Origin: Candidatus Hydrothermarchaeota archaeon
GTDB lineage: Archaea; Hydrothermarchaeota; Hydrothermarchaeia; Hydrothermarchaeales; BMS3B
Reading direction: 5' to 3'
DNA length: 12,281 bases
Assembly: GCA_015521945.1 (NCBI GenBank)
Contig: WANG01000125.1
Coordinates: 1 to 12,281 of the forward strand
Shown: positions 1-6,112 of the stretch, one piece after another
How the letters are laid out: each line of letters opens with the position of its first letter
Numbering within the stretch: position 1 is the stretch's first letter
Made by a program: the position numbers and the translations under genes
The notes under the pieces: generated by a model
What the model saw: only the letters and a program-made list of their open reading frames with translations
The model's database searches: none
Told to the model about the DNA's origin: nothing

Positions 1-124
1 GCTCGGCGAGGCAAAGGAGCAGCGCTTCGGGGAGTACCTGAAGCGGGGGCTTGACCCCGAGAATCTGCCCGAGCACTTTGATGAGGTGCTGGAGAGAATC
101 AGGGAGGCTGGTGCAGATGAATGA
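1..124 (+). CDS. rpl18: Ribosomal protein L18 (uL18), C-terminal fragment
   Basis: The first 124 bases encode the last 40 residues of a protein whose beginning lies left of the window. The tail contains the segment LDPENLPEHFDEVLERI, which matches the conserved C-terminus of archaeal L18, the large-subunit protein that binds 5S rRNA in the central protuberance. The reading frame starts at base 2 and ends in TGA at 122-124. The identity is supported by position: L18 directly precedes S5 in archaeal spc operons. The stop codon lies inside the beginning of the S5 gene (8-base overlap), so translation of the two is probably coupled. Confidence 0.93.
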   Translation, partial: LGEAKEQRFGEYLKRGLDPENLPEHFDEVLERIREAGADE

Positions 125-764
125 CGAGGTTGAGTGGGTGCCGAAGACCCGGCTGGGCGAGATGGTCAGCAGGGGCGAGATAACCGACATCGCAGAGGTG
201 TTCAGAAGGGGCTTCAGGATAATGGAGCCGGAGATAGTTGACGTGCTCCTCCCCGGGCTGAAGGAGGAGGTGCTGGACATAACCATGGTGCAGAGGATGC
301 ACAAGTCGGGCAGAAGGATGCGCTTCAGAGCCACGGTGGTGGTCGGAAACGAGAACGGCTACGTGGGCGTGGGCAAGGGTGTGGCTAAGGAGGTTGGTCC
401 AGCCATACGCAAGGCGATAAAGGATGCGAAGCTCAACATCATCCAGGTGGCGAGGGGGTGCGGAAGCTGGGAGTGCGGGTGCGGCACCTGGCACAGCGTG
501 CCCTTCGCCGTGACAGGAAGGGCTGGAAGCGTGAGGATGACCCTCCTGCCAGCTCCCAGGGGCACGGGGCTGGTTACCAACGACGTGAGCAAGAAGATAC
601 TCGCCCTGGCTGGAATCTCGGATGTGTGGAGCAAGGCCTTCGGGGAGAAGCGCACCACGATAAACACCACCCGTGCCACCTATGAGGCTCTCAGGAAGAC
701 CACCAGGATGAAGCTCAACGAGAGCGCCGTTAAGGCGGTTGGCTTTACCGTGGGCGCGAGGTGA
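117..764 (+). CDS. rps5: Ribosomal protein S5 (uS5), archaeal type
   Basis: Encodes a 215-residue small-subunit protein involved in decoding fidelity and mRNA handling on the 30S subunit. The N-terminal S5 domain (about residues 55-120) holds the basic stretch and the glycine-rich GYVGVGKG loop (81-88). The C-terminal domain covers about 135-205. The CGSWECGCGTWHSVPF block (residues 115-130, with C115, C120, C122 and H126) is typical of archaeal S5. I chose ATG at 117 because GGAGG lies about 10 bases upstream and the protein then begins MNDEVEWVPKTRLG, the usual archaeal start. An upstream in-frame TTG at 51 would add residues that are the L18 tail in another frame. It overlaps the L18 stop by 8 bases and ends in GTGA at the next gene. 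Confidence 0.97.
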   Translation: MNDEVEWVPKTRLGEMVSRGEITDIAEVFRRGFRIMEPEIVDVLLPGLKEEVLDITMVQRMHKSGRRMRFRATVVVGNENGYVGVGKGVAKEVGPAIRKAIKDAKLNIIQVARGCGSWECGCGTWHSVPFAVTGRAGSVRMTLLPAPRGTGLVTNDVSKKILALAGISDVWSKAFGEKRTTINTTRATYEALRKTTRMKLNESAVKAVGFTVGAR

Positions 765-769
765 GGCGG

Positions 770-1237
770 ATGAGACGGCTTGCGGTGGTCAGGGTGAGAG
801 GCAGGGTGGGGGTGAACTCAAGGATAGAGGACACCCTCAGGATGCTCAGGCTCACTAAGGTGAACCACTGCGTTCTGATTGATGACAGACCCACCTACAT
901 GGGCATGGTGCGCAAGGTGAACGACTACGTCACCTGGGGTGAGGTGGGCGCCGAGGAGGTGGCGCTGCTGCTCAGGGAGCGGGGGGAGCTGCAGGGCGGG
1001 GAGAGGCTCACCGATGAGTACGTCAGGGAGAACACACCCTACGGTAGCATTGAGGAGTTTGCCCGTGCTTTTGTGGAGTTCAAGGCAGAGCTTTCCGACA
1101 TACCCGGGCTGAAGCCCGTCTTCAGGATGCATCCCCCGAGGAAGGGGCACAGGAGAATTAAGAGGAGCTTTGCGGAGGGCGGTGCCCTGGGGTACAGGGG
1201 GGAGAGGATATCAGAGCTGCTCAGGAGGATGCGGTAG
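770..1237 (+). CDS. rpl30: Ribosomal protein L30 (uL30), archaeal long form
   Basis: Encodes 155 residues, the length expected for archaeal/eukaryotic-type L30 (L7e-like); bacterial L30 is only about 60 residues. The core ferredoxin-like L30 domain is at the N-terminus (LAVVRVRGRVGVNSRIEDTLRMLRL, residues about 4-28, read here in two parts: a beta strand, then the conserved RIEDTLRMLRL helix). The long archaeal extension follows, with the basic motif HPPRKGHRRIKRSF near the C-terminus. ATG at 770 is preferred because GAGGTGA, part of which forms the S5 stop, sits five bases upstream. GTG at 761 is an alternative that adds three residues. The stop codon directly abuts the L15 start. Confidence 0.96.
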   Translation: MRRLAVVRVRGRVGVNSRIEDTLRMLRLTKVNHCVLIDDRPTYMGMVRKVNDYVTWGEVGAEEVALLLRERGELQGGERLTDEYVRENTPYGSIEEFARAFVEFKAELSDIPGLKPVFRMHPPRKGHRRIKRSFAEGGALGYRGERISELLRRMR

Positions 1238-1675
1238 ATGGCGCACAAGCACAGGAAGATACGCAAGAAGCGGGGCTCAAGAACCTGCGGCAGGGGCTCG
1301 CACAAGAAGGCGAGAGGTGCCGGCAACAGGGGGGGCAGGGGCATGGCGGGCACCCACAAGGGCAAGTGGACCTGGGTGATAAAGTACGCCCCCGACCACT
1401 TCGGCAGGCGCGGGTTTAAGCCCCCGCGGGAAAGGGAGGTTGTGACCCTGAACCTGGGTGAGATTGAGGAGAACTTGGAGAGGTTGATGGCAGAGGGTGC
1501 CGCCAAGGAGCTGGAGGATGGCAGGGTTGAGGTGGACCTCACCGGGATGGGCGAGGTTAAGGTGCTCGCCGAGGGCAGGCTGACTAAGGCGCTGGTGGTG
1601 AGGGCGTCCAGCTTCTCTGCCAGGGCGGCGGAGAAGCTTGCGGAGGCTGGCGGTGAGGCTGTGGTGCCGGAGTGA
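1238..1675 (+). CDS. rpl15: Ribosomal protein L15 (uL15)
   Basis: A 145-residue large-subunit protein that helps late assembly of the 50S particle. The basic, glycine-rich N-terminal tail (residues about 1-45: RGSRTCGRGSHKKARGAG, then NRGGRGMAGTHKG) is the rRNA-threading extension characteristic of archaeal/eukaryotic L15/L27a. The C-terminal globular part has the conserved pattern GEVKVLAEGRLTKALVVRA. ATG starts immediately after the L30 stop with no gap, so re-initiation or coupling is likely. Seven bases separate it from secY, in the usual spc order. Confidence 0.96.
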   Translation: MAHKHRKIRKKRGSRTCGRGSHKKARGAGNRGGRGMAGTHKGKWTWVIKYAPDHFGRRGFKPPREREVVTLNLGEIEENLERLMAEGAAKELEDGRVEVDLTGMGEVKVLAEGRLTKALVVRASSFSARAAEKLAEAGGEAVVPE

Positions 1676-1682
1676 ATAGGGA

Positions 1683-3041
1683 ATGGGCGTGCTCCACAGG
1701 TTTGAGGGGTTCCTCACGTCGCTGCCCGAGGTTGAGCGTCCGAGGGAGATTCTTAGCTTCAAGCAGCGCTTCAAGTGGGTTGTTGTGGTGCTGCTCATCT
1801 ACTTTCTCCTGGCAAATACCATGCTCTACGGGCTTGATGAGGAGCGCGCCGTAAACTACTTCGGAGCCCTTCAGACCATAATGGCGAGCAAGTTCGGAAC
1901 CCTCATGACCCTGGGAATAGGGCCCATAGTCACGGGCTCCATAATCCTGCAGATACTGGTGGGGGGCAAGCTGATAGACCTGGACCTGTCCAACCCCAGG
2001 GACAAGGCGATATACATGGGCACCCAGAAGCTGCTCTCCTTCGGCTTCACGGTCTTTGAGGCGGTGGTCATGGTTGCCATGGGGGCGCTGCCGGCTCAGG
2101 GGAACCTGCTGGAGTACCAGGCGCTTATCGTTGCCCAGCTGGTGGCTGCGGGGGCGCTGGTTATATACATGGACGAGGTGGTGTCCCGCTGGGGGTTCGG
2201 CTCGGGAATCGGGCTTTTCATAGCGGCAGGGGTGTGCGAGGAGATAGCCTGGAGGGGCTTCAACCCCTTCTTCAGCGGAGGTGCACCCGCGGGAATAGTG
2301 CCCAAGTTCCTGTACACCCTGTTCAACGGGTACCCCGACTTCTTCTCCCTGGTCCCCCTGCTCGGCACCCTGGTGGTGTTTGCTATAGTGGTGTACTTTG
2401 AGAGCATGAGGGTGGAGATTCCCCTGACCTACGGCAGGTTCAGGGGGGCAAGGGGGAGGTACCCGATAAAGTTCATATACGCCAGCAACATCCCAGTTAT
2501 CTTTGCCAGCATCCTCATGGCCAACGTGCAGCTCTGGGCGGCTATGCTCCAGAAGGTGGGGTACCCAGTACTGGGCACCATAGACCAGGCAACGGGTGTT
2601 GCCACGGGTGTTGTGCGATTTTTCACCTTCCCGAGGCCCATCTACACCCCGGATTTTGATCCCGTGCATGCGGTTGTGTTCACCTTCCTGCTCATCATCC
2701 TCTCTGTCCTGTTCTCCATATTCTGGGTTGAAACTGCCGGCATGGATGCCAAAACCGTCGCGAGGCAGCTACAGCAGGGTGGCATGAAAATCCCGGGGTT
2801 CAGGGGGGATATCAGGATTATTGAGAGGGTGCTGCAGCGGTACATACCGGCGGTTACCGTGCTGGGCGGTGCCTCGGTGGGCGCCCTCGCAGCCCTGGGG
2901 GACCTCACGGGTGCCCTGGGAGGAGGTACGGGGGTGCTCCTGACCGTTGGCATACTCTACAGGCTGTACGAGGAGATTGCGAAGCACCAGATTATGGAGA
3001 TTCATCCGATGCTCAGAAGGGTTGTTGGCGACCTGTTTTAG
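1683..3041 (+). CDS. secY: Protein translocase subunit SecY (Sec61 alpha)
   Basis: Encodes a 452-residue polytopic membrane protein, the channel-forming subunit of the SecYE-beta translocon, with about ten hydrophobic segments. Diagnostic blocks are visible. TM1 is at about 31-50. The plug and TM2 region (YFGALQTIMASKFGTLMT, then GIGPIVTGSIILQIL at 78-92) carries the SecY signature. RYPIKFIYASNIPVI (259-273) marks TM7. The cytosolic loop GMKIPGFRG (367-375) precedes the last two helices. Length and start (MGVLHRFEGFLTSLPEVERP) match archaeal SecY. The ATG follows GGAGTGA at about 1669-1675, which includes the L15 stop. Its place after L15 puts translocon synthesis under the ribosomal operon. 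Confidence 0.97.
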   Translation: MGVLHRFEGFLTSLPEVERPREILSFKQRFKWVVVVLLIYFLLANTMLYGLDEERAVNYFGALQTIMASKFGTLMTLGIGPIVTGSIILQILVGGKLIDLDLSNPRDKAIYMGTQKLLSFGFTVFEAVVMVAMGALPAQGNLLEYQALIVAQLVAAGALVIYMDEVVSRWGFGSGIGLFIAAGVCEEIAWRGFNPFFSGGAPAGIVPKFLYTLFNGYPDFFSLVPLLGTLVVFAIVVYFESMRVEIPLTYGRFRGARGRYPIKFIYASNIPVIFASILMANVQLWAAMLQKVGYPVLGTIDQATGVATGVVRFFTFPRPIYTPDFDPVHAVVFTFLLIILSVLFSIFWVETAGMDAKTVARQLQQGGMKIPGFRGDIRIIERVLQRYIPAVTVLGGASVGALAALGDLTGALGGGTGVLLTVGILYRLYEEIAKHQIMEIHPMLRRVVGDLF

Positions 3042-3052
3042 AGGTGAGCGAG

Positions 3053-3613
3053 ATGAAGTGCGTGGTGGTTACGGGCATACCGGGCGTGGGTAAGAGCACG
3101 GTGCTTAACACCGCTCTCGCAAAGGCTGAGACGAAGTTTCAGGTGGTGAACTTCGGGGATAAGATGTTTGAGATTGCCAAGCGGGAGAACCTGGTGAGCT
3201 CAAGGGATGAGATGCGCAAGCTTGAGCCGGAGGTGCAGAAGCGCATTCAGAGGCTCGCCGCAAGGGCGATAGCCGAGATTGCCAAGCGGGAGAACGTGGT
3301 GGTGGACACCCACTGCACCATAAAGACCCCCAGGGGCTTCCTCCCGGGGCTGCCGAGCTGGGTGCTGGAGGAGCTCAAGCCCGCGAGAATTGTGCTGATT
3401 GAGGCTTCACCCGAGGAGATACAGGAGAGAAGGGCTGGAGATGAGACCAGGCAGAGGGATGAGGATACGCTGGAGGAGATTGAGCTGCACCAGAGCATGA
3501 ACAGGGCGATGGCGATGGCGTGCGCAATGCTCACGGGTGCCACGGTGGAGATAGTGGAGAATCGCACCAACATGCTTGAGGAGGCGGGGGATAAGCTGGC
3601 GAGGTGTATATAG
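3053..3613 (+). CDS. adkA: Archaeal adenylate kinase
   Basis: A 186-residue P-loop kinase that interconverts ATP + AMP and 2 ADP. The Walker A loop GIPGVGKST lies at residues 8-16 (K14 contacts phosphate). The later DTHCTIKTPRGFLPGLP segment is characteristic of the archaeal AdkA family, which differs from bacterial Adk in lacking the large LID domain. ATG at 3053 is chosen because a good GAGGTGA site (3041-3047) overlaps the secY stop and lies five bases upstream. GTG at 3044 would make this site part of the coding region. The C-terminal codons overlap the ribosome binding site of the next gene. Linkage secY-adk is common to bacteria and archaea. Confidence 0.95.
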   Translation: MKCVVVTGIPGVGKSTVLNTALAKAETKFQVVNFGDKMFEIAKRENLVSSRDEMRKLEPEVQKRIQRLAARAIAEIAKRENVVVDTHCTIKTPRGFLPGLPSWVLEELKPARIVLIEASPEEIQERRAGDETRQRDEDTLEEIELHQSMNRAMAMACAMLTGATVEIVENRTNMLEEAGDKLARCI

Positions 3614-3614
3614 C

Positions 3615-4115
3615 TTGAAGGCGCTGGAGCCGGTGTATGCGGTGATGAACTCCACCCTGGGGGTGGTGTTCAAGATAGGCGGGGAGCACAGCTACATGGT
3701 GGGGATTTTCATCATCTCAACCCTTGTCTCGCTTTTTATAACCTTGGTGACCAGCAGGGTGGTTGACAGGGAGAAGATGAGGCGTATAAGGGAGAGAATG
3801 CCGCAGCTGCAGGAGAAGCTGAAGGAGGCGCAGAGGGAGAAGGATTCAAAGAAGATGGTGAAGATAAACCGTGAGATGCTTGAGCTCCAGCGGGAGATGA
3901 TGGCGAATGCTTTTAAGCCGATGCTGTACACCATGCTGCCACTGCTGCTGCTGTTCTCGTGGCTGAGGTACGTAATGCCCCAGAATACGCCGGTGGTGCA
4001 CCTGCCCTTTGAGCTGCCCTTCTACGGCACAACCCTGGGATGGCTGGGGTGGTACATCCTGAGCTCTCTGCTGGTTTCCCCGGTGCTGAAGAAGCTGCTG
4101 AACGCGGAGTTCTGA
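3615..4115 (+). CDS. EMC3/TMCO1-family (DUF106) membrane protein insertase
   Basis: A 166-residue membrane protein of the archaeal DUF106 family, distant relatives of YidC/Oxa1/EMC3 that insert membrane proteins beside or with the Sec channel. Layout: TM1 at about 26-46, a charged coiled-coil hairpin at about 48-95 (REKMRRIRERMPQLQEKLKE and on), TM2 at about 102-122, TM3 at about 140-158. This 3-TM plus cytosolic coiled-coil arrangement matches the family. TTG at 3615 is the likely start: GAGGTG at 3601-3606 lies eight bases upstream, and the TTG follows the adkA stop by one base. An ATG at 3645 is a shorter alternative. The position after secY-adk is a conserved archaeal arrangement. It appears to be the last gene of the operon here. 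Confidence 0.88.
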   Translation: MKALEPVYAVMNSTLGVVFKIGGEHSYMVGIFIISTLVSLFITLVTSRVVDREKMRRIRERMPQLQEKLKEAQREKDSKKMVKINREMLELQREMMANAFKPMLYTMLPLLLLFSWLRYVMPQNTPVVHLPFELPFYGTTLGWLGWYILSSLLVSPVLKKLLNAEF

Positions 4116-4154
4116 TGCTCAATGTGCAACTGCATGCCTGCCAAGCGGCACAAC

Positions 4155-4163
4155 TTTTTTATG
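4155..4163 (+). promoter_or_regulatory. TATA box of the diiron protein gene
   Basis: The sequence TTTTTTATG lies in the 83-base gap after the EMC3-like gene. With the usual archaeal spacing of about 26 bases, transcription would begin near 4185, just ahead of the AGGAGGTG ribosome binding site at 4187-4194 and the GTG start at 4199. The run of six T residues could also help end the upstream operon transcript. Assigned by position and consensus only. Confidence 0.55.
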
Positions 4164-4198
4164 CGCCCCCAAACACAGGAGATGCAGGAGGTGGAAGT

Positions 4199-4609
4199 GT
4201 GGAAAAGGCAGAGGTTGTTGAGCTTCTCAACCAGGACCTGAGCGGCGAGATTGAGGCAATACTCGTGTACATGCGGAACGCCATAGTTTCGGGAGATGAG
4301 GCGTGCAAGGCTGCGAGGGAGCTGGAGGAGATAGCCCTGGATGAGATGAGGCATGCGGAGTGGCTCTCCGAGCTTATAGTTGAGCTGGGTGGCAGGCCGA
4401 GCATGACCCACAGGGAGCTGGACTTCGGGGGGGATTCCCCCAAGGACTTCGTCCGCAGGGTCGTGGAGCTGGAGAAGGAGGCGATAGCCCAGTACAGGGA
4501 GCACATCTCCGCCATAGACATACCCGAGGTGAGGGAGAGGCTTGAGCACATCCTCAGGGAGGAGGAGTGGCACCTGGAAGAGTTTGAGGAGATGCTTGAG
4601 GATATGTGA
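4199..4609 (+). CDS. Bacterioferritin-like diiron four-helix protein
   Basis: Encodes a 136-residue, wholly helical acidic protein of the ferritin-like superfamily. Likely iron ligands occur in four helices: E17 (LSGEIEA), E49 and H52 (DEMRHAE, an ExxH motif), E94 (EKEAIAQYRE), and E122 and H125 (EEEWH, a second ExxH). Order and spacing closely follow bacterioferritin, and M50 sits where bacterioferritin has its haem-ligand methionine. The protein is shorter than the usual roughly 155-160 residues, so cage formation and haem binding are not assured. A rubrerythrin-like or other small ferritin-like oxidase is possible. The GTG start at 4199 is set by AGGAGGTG just upstream; longer in-frame extensions run into the EMC3-like gene. 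Likely role: iron storage or peroxide/oxygen defence. Confidence 0.82.
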   Translation: MEKAEVVELLNQDLSGEIEAILVYMRNAIVSGDEACKAARELEEIALDEMRHAEWLSELIVELGGRPSMTHRELDFGGDSPKDFVRRVVELEKEAIAQYREHISAIDIPEVRERLEHILREEEWHLEEFEEMLEDM

Positions 4610-4614
4610 ACGAT

Positions 4615-4652
4615 GTTAAAGTTTCGTTAAATACTGCCGGAGAGGCAGGAGG
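4615..4652 (+). promoter_or_regulatory. Promoter and leader of the protease gene
   Basis: Two GTTAAA hexamers occur in the 51-base gap, at 4615-4620 and 4626-4631 (the second continues as GTTAAATA). Either could be a TATA element. If the first is used, transcription starts near 4641-4645 and the GGAGG site at 4648-4652 is retained ahead of the TTG start. The inverted repeat CTGCC/GGCAG (4634-4648) falls between. Which box is active cannot be told from sequence. Confidence 0.4.
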
Positions 4653-4660
4653 CAGGCAGG

Positions 4661-5923
4661 TTGGGCTGGCGTCTTGGTGTGGCGCTGCTCCTGCTGGTGC
4701 TCGTTTCGGGCATATCGGGAGCGTACGGCGCGGCAGGAGAGCCCCAGAAGAGGGTGATTGTTGTTTTCAAGGATAAGCCCGATGCAGAGCTCATCAAGAG
4801 GCACGGGGGGCGGGTGCTGCGGACCTACTCCATAATTCCCGCCGTCAGTGCGGTTGTTCCTGAAAGCGCCATGGGGAGGCTGCGCACCTCCAGGGGTGTT
4901 GCCTACGTGGAGGAGGACGCCGAGGTGAGGCTCCTGCGCTCCTCCCGCTCCAGGAGACCCTCTCCCGAGCCCTCCGAGCCCGTGCAGCCCTCTGAGGTGG
5001 TGCCCTGGGGTGTTGCCTACGTTCGTGCGAATCAGGTGTGGGACACCGATGGAGACCTCAGCCTGGACGCCGGCGCCCCCACCGGCAGGGGTGTGAAGGT
5101 TGCGGTGCTTGACACGGGCATAGACCGTGACCATCCAGACCTGGTTGCCAACCTGAAGGGGGGCGTTAACTTCGTCTCCAGGTCGCCCAGGCTTCCGGCA
5201 GACCCCACCGCCTGGGATGACGACCACGGTCACGGCACCTTTGTCGCAGGGGTTATTGCGGCAGCCGACAACTCCGCCGGCGTGATAGGGGTAGCCCCCG
5301 AGGCGTGGGTGTATGCGGTCAAGGTCATTGACTGGAGGGGCAGGGGTTACGAGAGCTGGGTGATAGCAGGGATTGAGTGGGCGGTTGCCAACGGGATGCA
5401 GGTCATCTCCATGAGCCTGGGCTCGCCCCAGGAGTCCCAGGCGCTCCACGACGCTGTGCACAGGGCGTATGAGAGCGGGGTGCTCGTGGTGGCAGCCGCG
5501 GGAAACAGCGGCGATGGCGTTGCAGCAACGGATGAGGTGGAGTACCCCGCCAGGTACCCGTGCGTTATCGCCGTTGGCGCCGTTGACTCCTCGGGCGCCG
5601 TTCCCGAGTGGAGCTCCAGCGGTCCGGCGGTTGAGCTCTCGGCTCCCGGGGTGGACGTGTACTCCACCTGGGCGGGTGGAGGGTACTACACCGCCAGCGG
5701 AACCTCCGCAGCCACGCCCCACGTCTCTGGAGTTGCGGCGCTGGTGCTCTCCACCGACATAACCCAGGTGGCGCCTTCCTACGACCTCAACGGAAACGGT
5801 GCGTGGGATGCCCCAGAGGTGCGCGCCTGGATGGACGCGAGAGCACGCGACTTGGGTGCTCCCGGCAGGGACTACCTGTACGGGTACGGTGTGGTGGATG
5901 CCCTGAGCAGCACCACACCCTGA
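4661..5923 (+). CDS. Secreted subtilisin-family (S8) serine protease
   Basis: Encodes a 420-residue preproenzyme. Residues 1-24 form a signal peptide (hydrophobic LGVALLLLVLVSGISG). Residues about 30-92 look like an inhibitor I9-type propeptide (RVIVVFKDKP... VAYVEEDAEV). A short Ser/Arg/Pro linker follows (93-111). The catalytic domain carries D151 (VAVLDTGID), H191 (HGHGTFVAG), the oxyanion N282 (AAAGNSG) and S349 (SGTSAATPHVSG), so it should be active. GTSA replaces the commoner GTSM. A 12-residue DxNxN loop at 375-386 (DLNGNGAWDAPE) resembles an EF-hand/dockerin calcium loop, and a D-rich loop occurs at 128-136. No C-terminal anchor is seen, so it is probably released or held by the envelope. 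TTG at 4661 is chosen for GGAGG eight bases upstream and for giving a proper signal peptide. Confidence 0.92.
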   Translation: MGWRLGVALLLLVLVSGISGAYGAAGEPQKRVIVVFKDKPDAELIKRHGGRVLRTYSIIPAVSAVVPESAMGRLRTSRGVAYVEEDAEVRLLRSSRSRRPSPEPSEPVQPSEVVPWGVAYVRANQVWDTDGDLSLDAGAPTGRGVKVAVLDTGIDRDHPDLVANLKGGVNFVSRSPRLPADPTAWDDDHGHGTFVAGVIAAADNSAGVIGVAPEAWVYAVKVIDWRGRGYESWVIAGIEWAVANGMQVISMSLGSPQESQALHDAVHRAYESGVLVVAAAGNSGDGVAATDEVEYPARYPCVIAVGAVDSSGAVPEWSSSGPAVELSAPGVDVYSTWAGGGYYTASGTSAATPHVSGVAALVLSTDITQVAPSYDLNGNGAWDAPEVRAWMDARARDLGAPGRDYLYGYGVVDALSSTTP

Positions 5924-5925
5924 GC

Positions 5926-5947
5926 TTTTTTGATTTTACCCGGTTTT
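5926..5947 (+). terminator. T-rich terminator after the protease gene
   Basis: A T6 run (5926-5931) begins two bases after the protease stop, followed by two further T4 tracts within 16 bases. Archaeal RNA polymerase ends transcription at such non-template T runs without needing a hairpin. The next gene has its own TATA box, in keeping with termination here. Confidence 0.6.
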
Positions 5948-5980
5948 ACCAGCGCTTTTCAGAGTTCGGGCATGCAATCT

Positions 5981-6000
5981 CTCTGCATTTTCCTGCAGAG
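5981..6000 (+). repeat. Perfect 7-bp hairpin in the protease-transporter gap
   Basis: CTCTGCA (5981-5987) and TGCAGAG (5994-6000) form a perfect inverted repeat around a six-base TTTTCC loop. It is flanked by a second, wider pair, ATGCAA (5972-5977) and TTGCAT (6017-6022). It lies in the longest intergenic gap of the window (5924-6112), just upstream of TATTAAAA (6003-6010) and about 50 bases before the main TATA box of the transporter. It may be an operator or a stem in an upstream transcript; no T run follows it directly. Confidence 0.5.
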
Positions 6001-6046
6001 GCTATTAAAAGCAATTTTGCATCCCTCTGACTTCACTACCCAAAGG

Positions 6047-6055
6047 TATTTATAG
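6047..6055 (+). promoter_or_regulatory. TATA box of the transporter-kinase operon
   Basis: TATTTATAG is a good archaeal TATA element. Transcription would start near 6077. This leaves either about six bases before a GTG at 6083 or a 36-base leader before the ATG at 6113. The site fits a promoter driving both the transporter and the overlapping histidine kinase. Confidence 0.65.
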
Positions 6056-6112
6056 CTACCGGAGCAATAGAGAATCATCACGGTGATCCCACAAACCCAT
6101 CAGGGGGCGCAG

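Noticed and set aside
51..116. N-terminal extension of S5 from TTG at 51.
   Set aside because: These bases encode the conserved L18 tail in another frame, and the ATG at 117 has a ribosome binding site and the expected S5 N-terminus.
1584..2669. Long minus-strand open frame opposite secY (361 codons).
   Set aside because: It is antisense to a certain gene, has His/Pro/Gln-rich shadow composition, and shows no domain; GC-rich codon bias keeps such frames open.
3731..3741. A strong TATA-like string (GCTTTTTATAA) on the + strand.
   Set aside because: It lies inside TM1 of the EMC3-like protein, where it encodes LFIT, and no gene start lies at a suitable distance downstream.
4040..4198. N-terminal extension of the diiron protein to 4040.
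   Set aside because: It overlaps the EMC3-like gene, lacks ferritin-like character, and runs through the promoter; GTG at 4199 has a strong ribosome binding site.
4644..4660. Repeated GGCAGG units before the protease start.
   Set aside because: Three short units that include the ribosome binding site; too short to call a repeat array or a CRISPR-like element.
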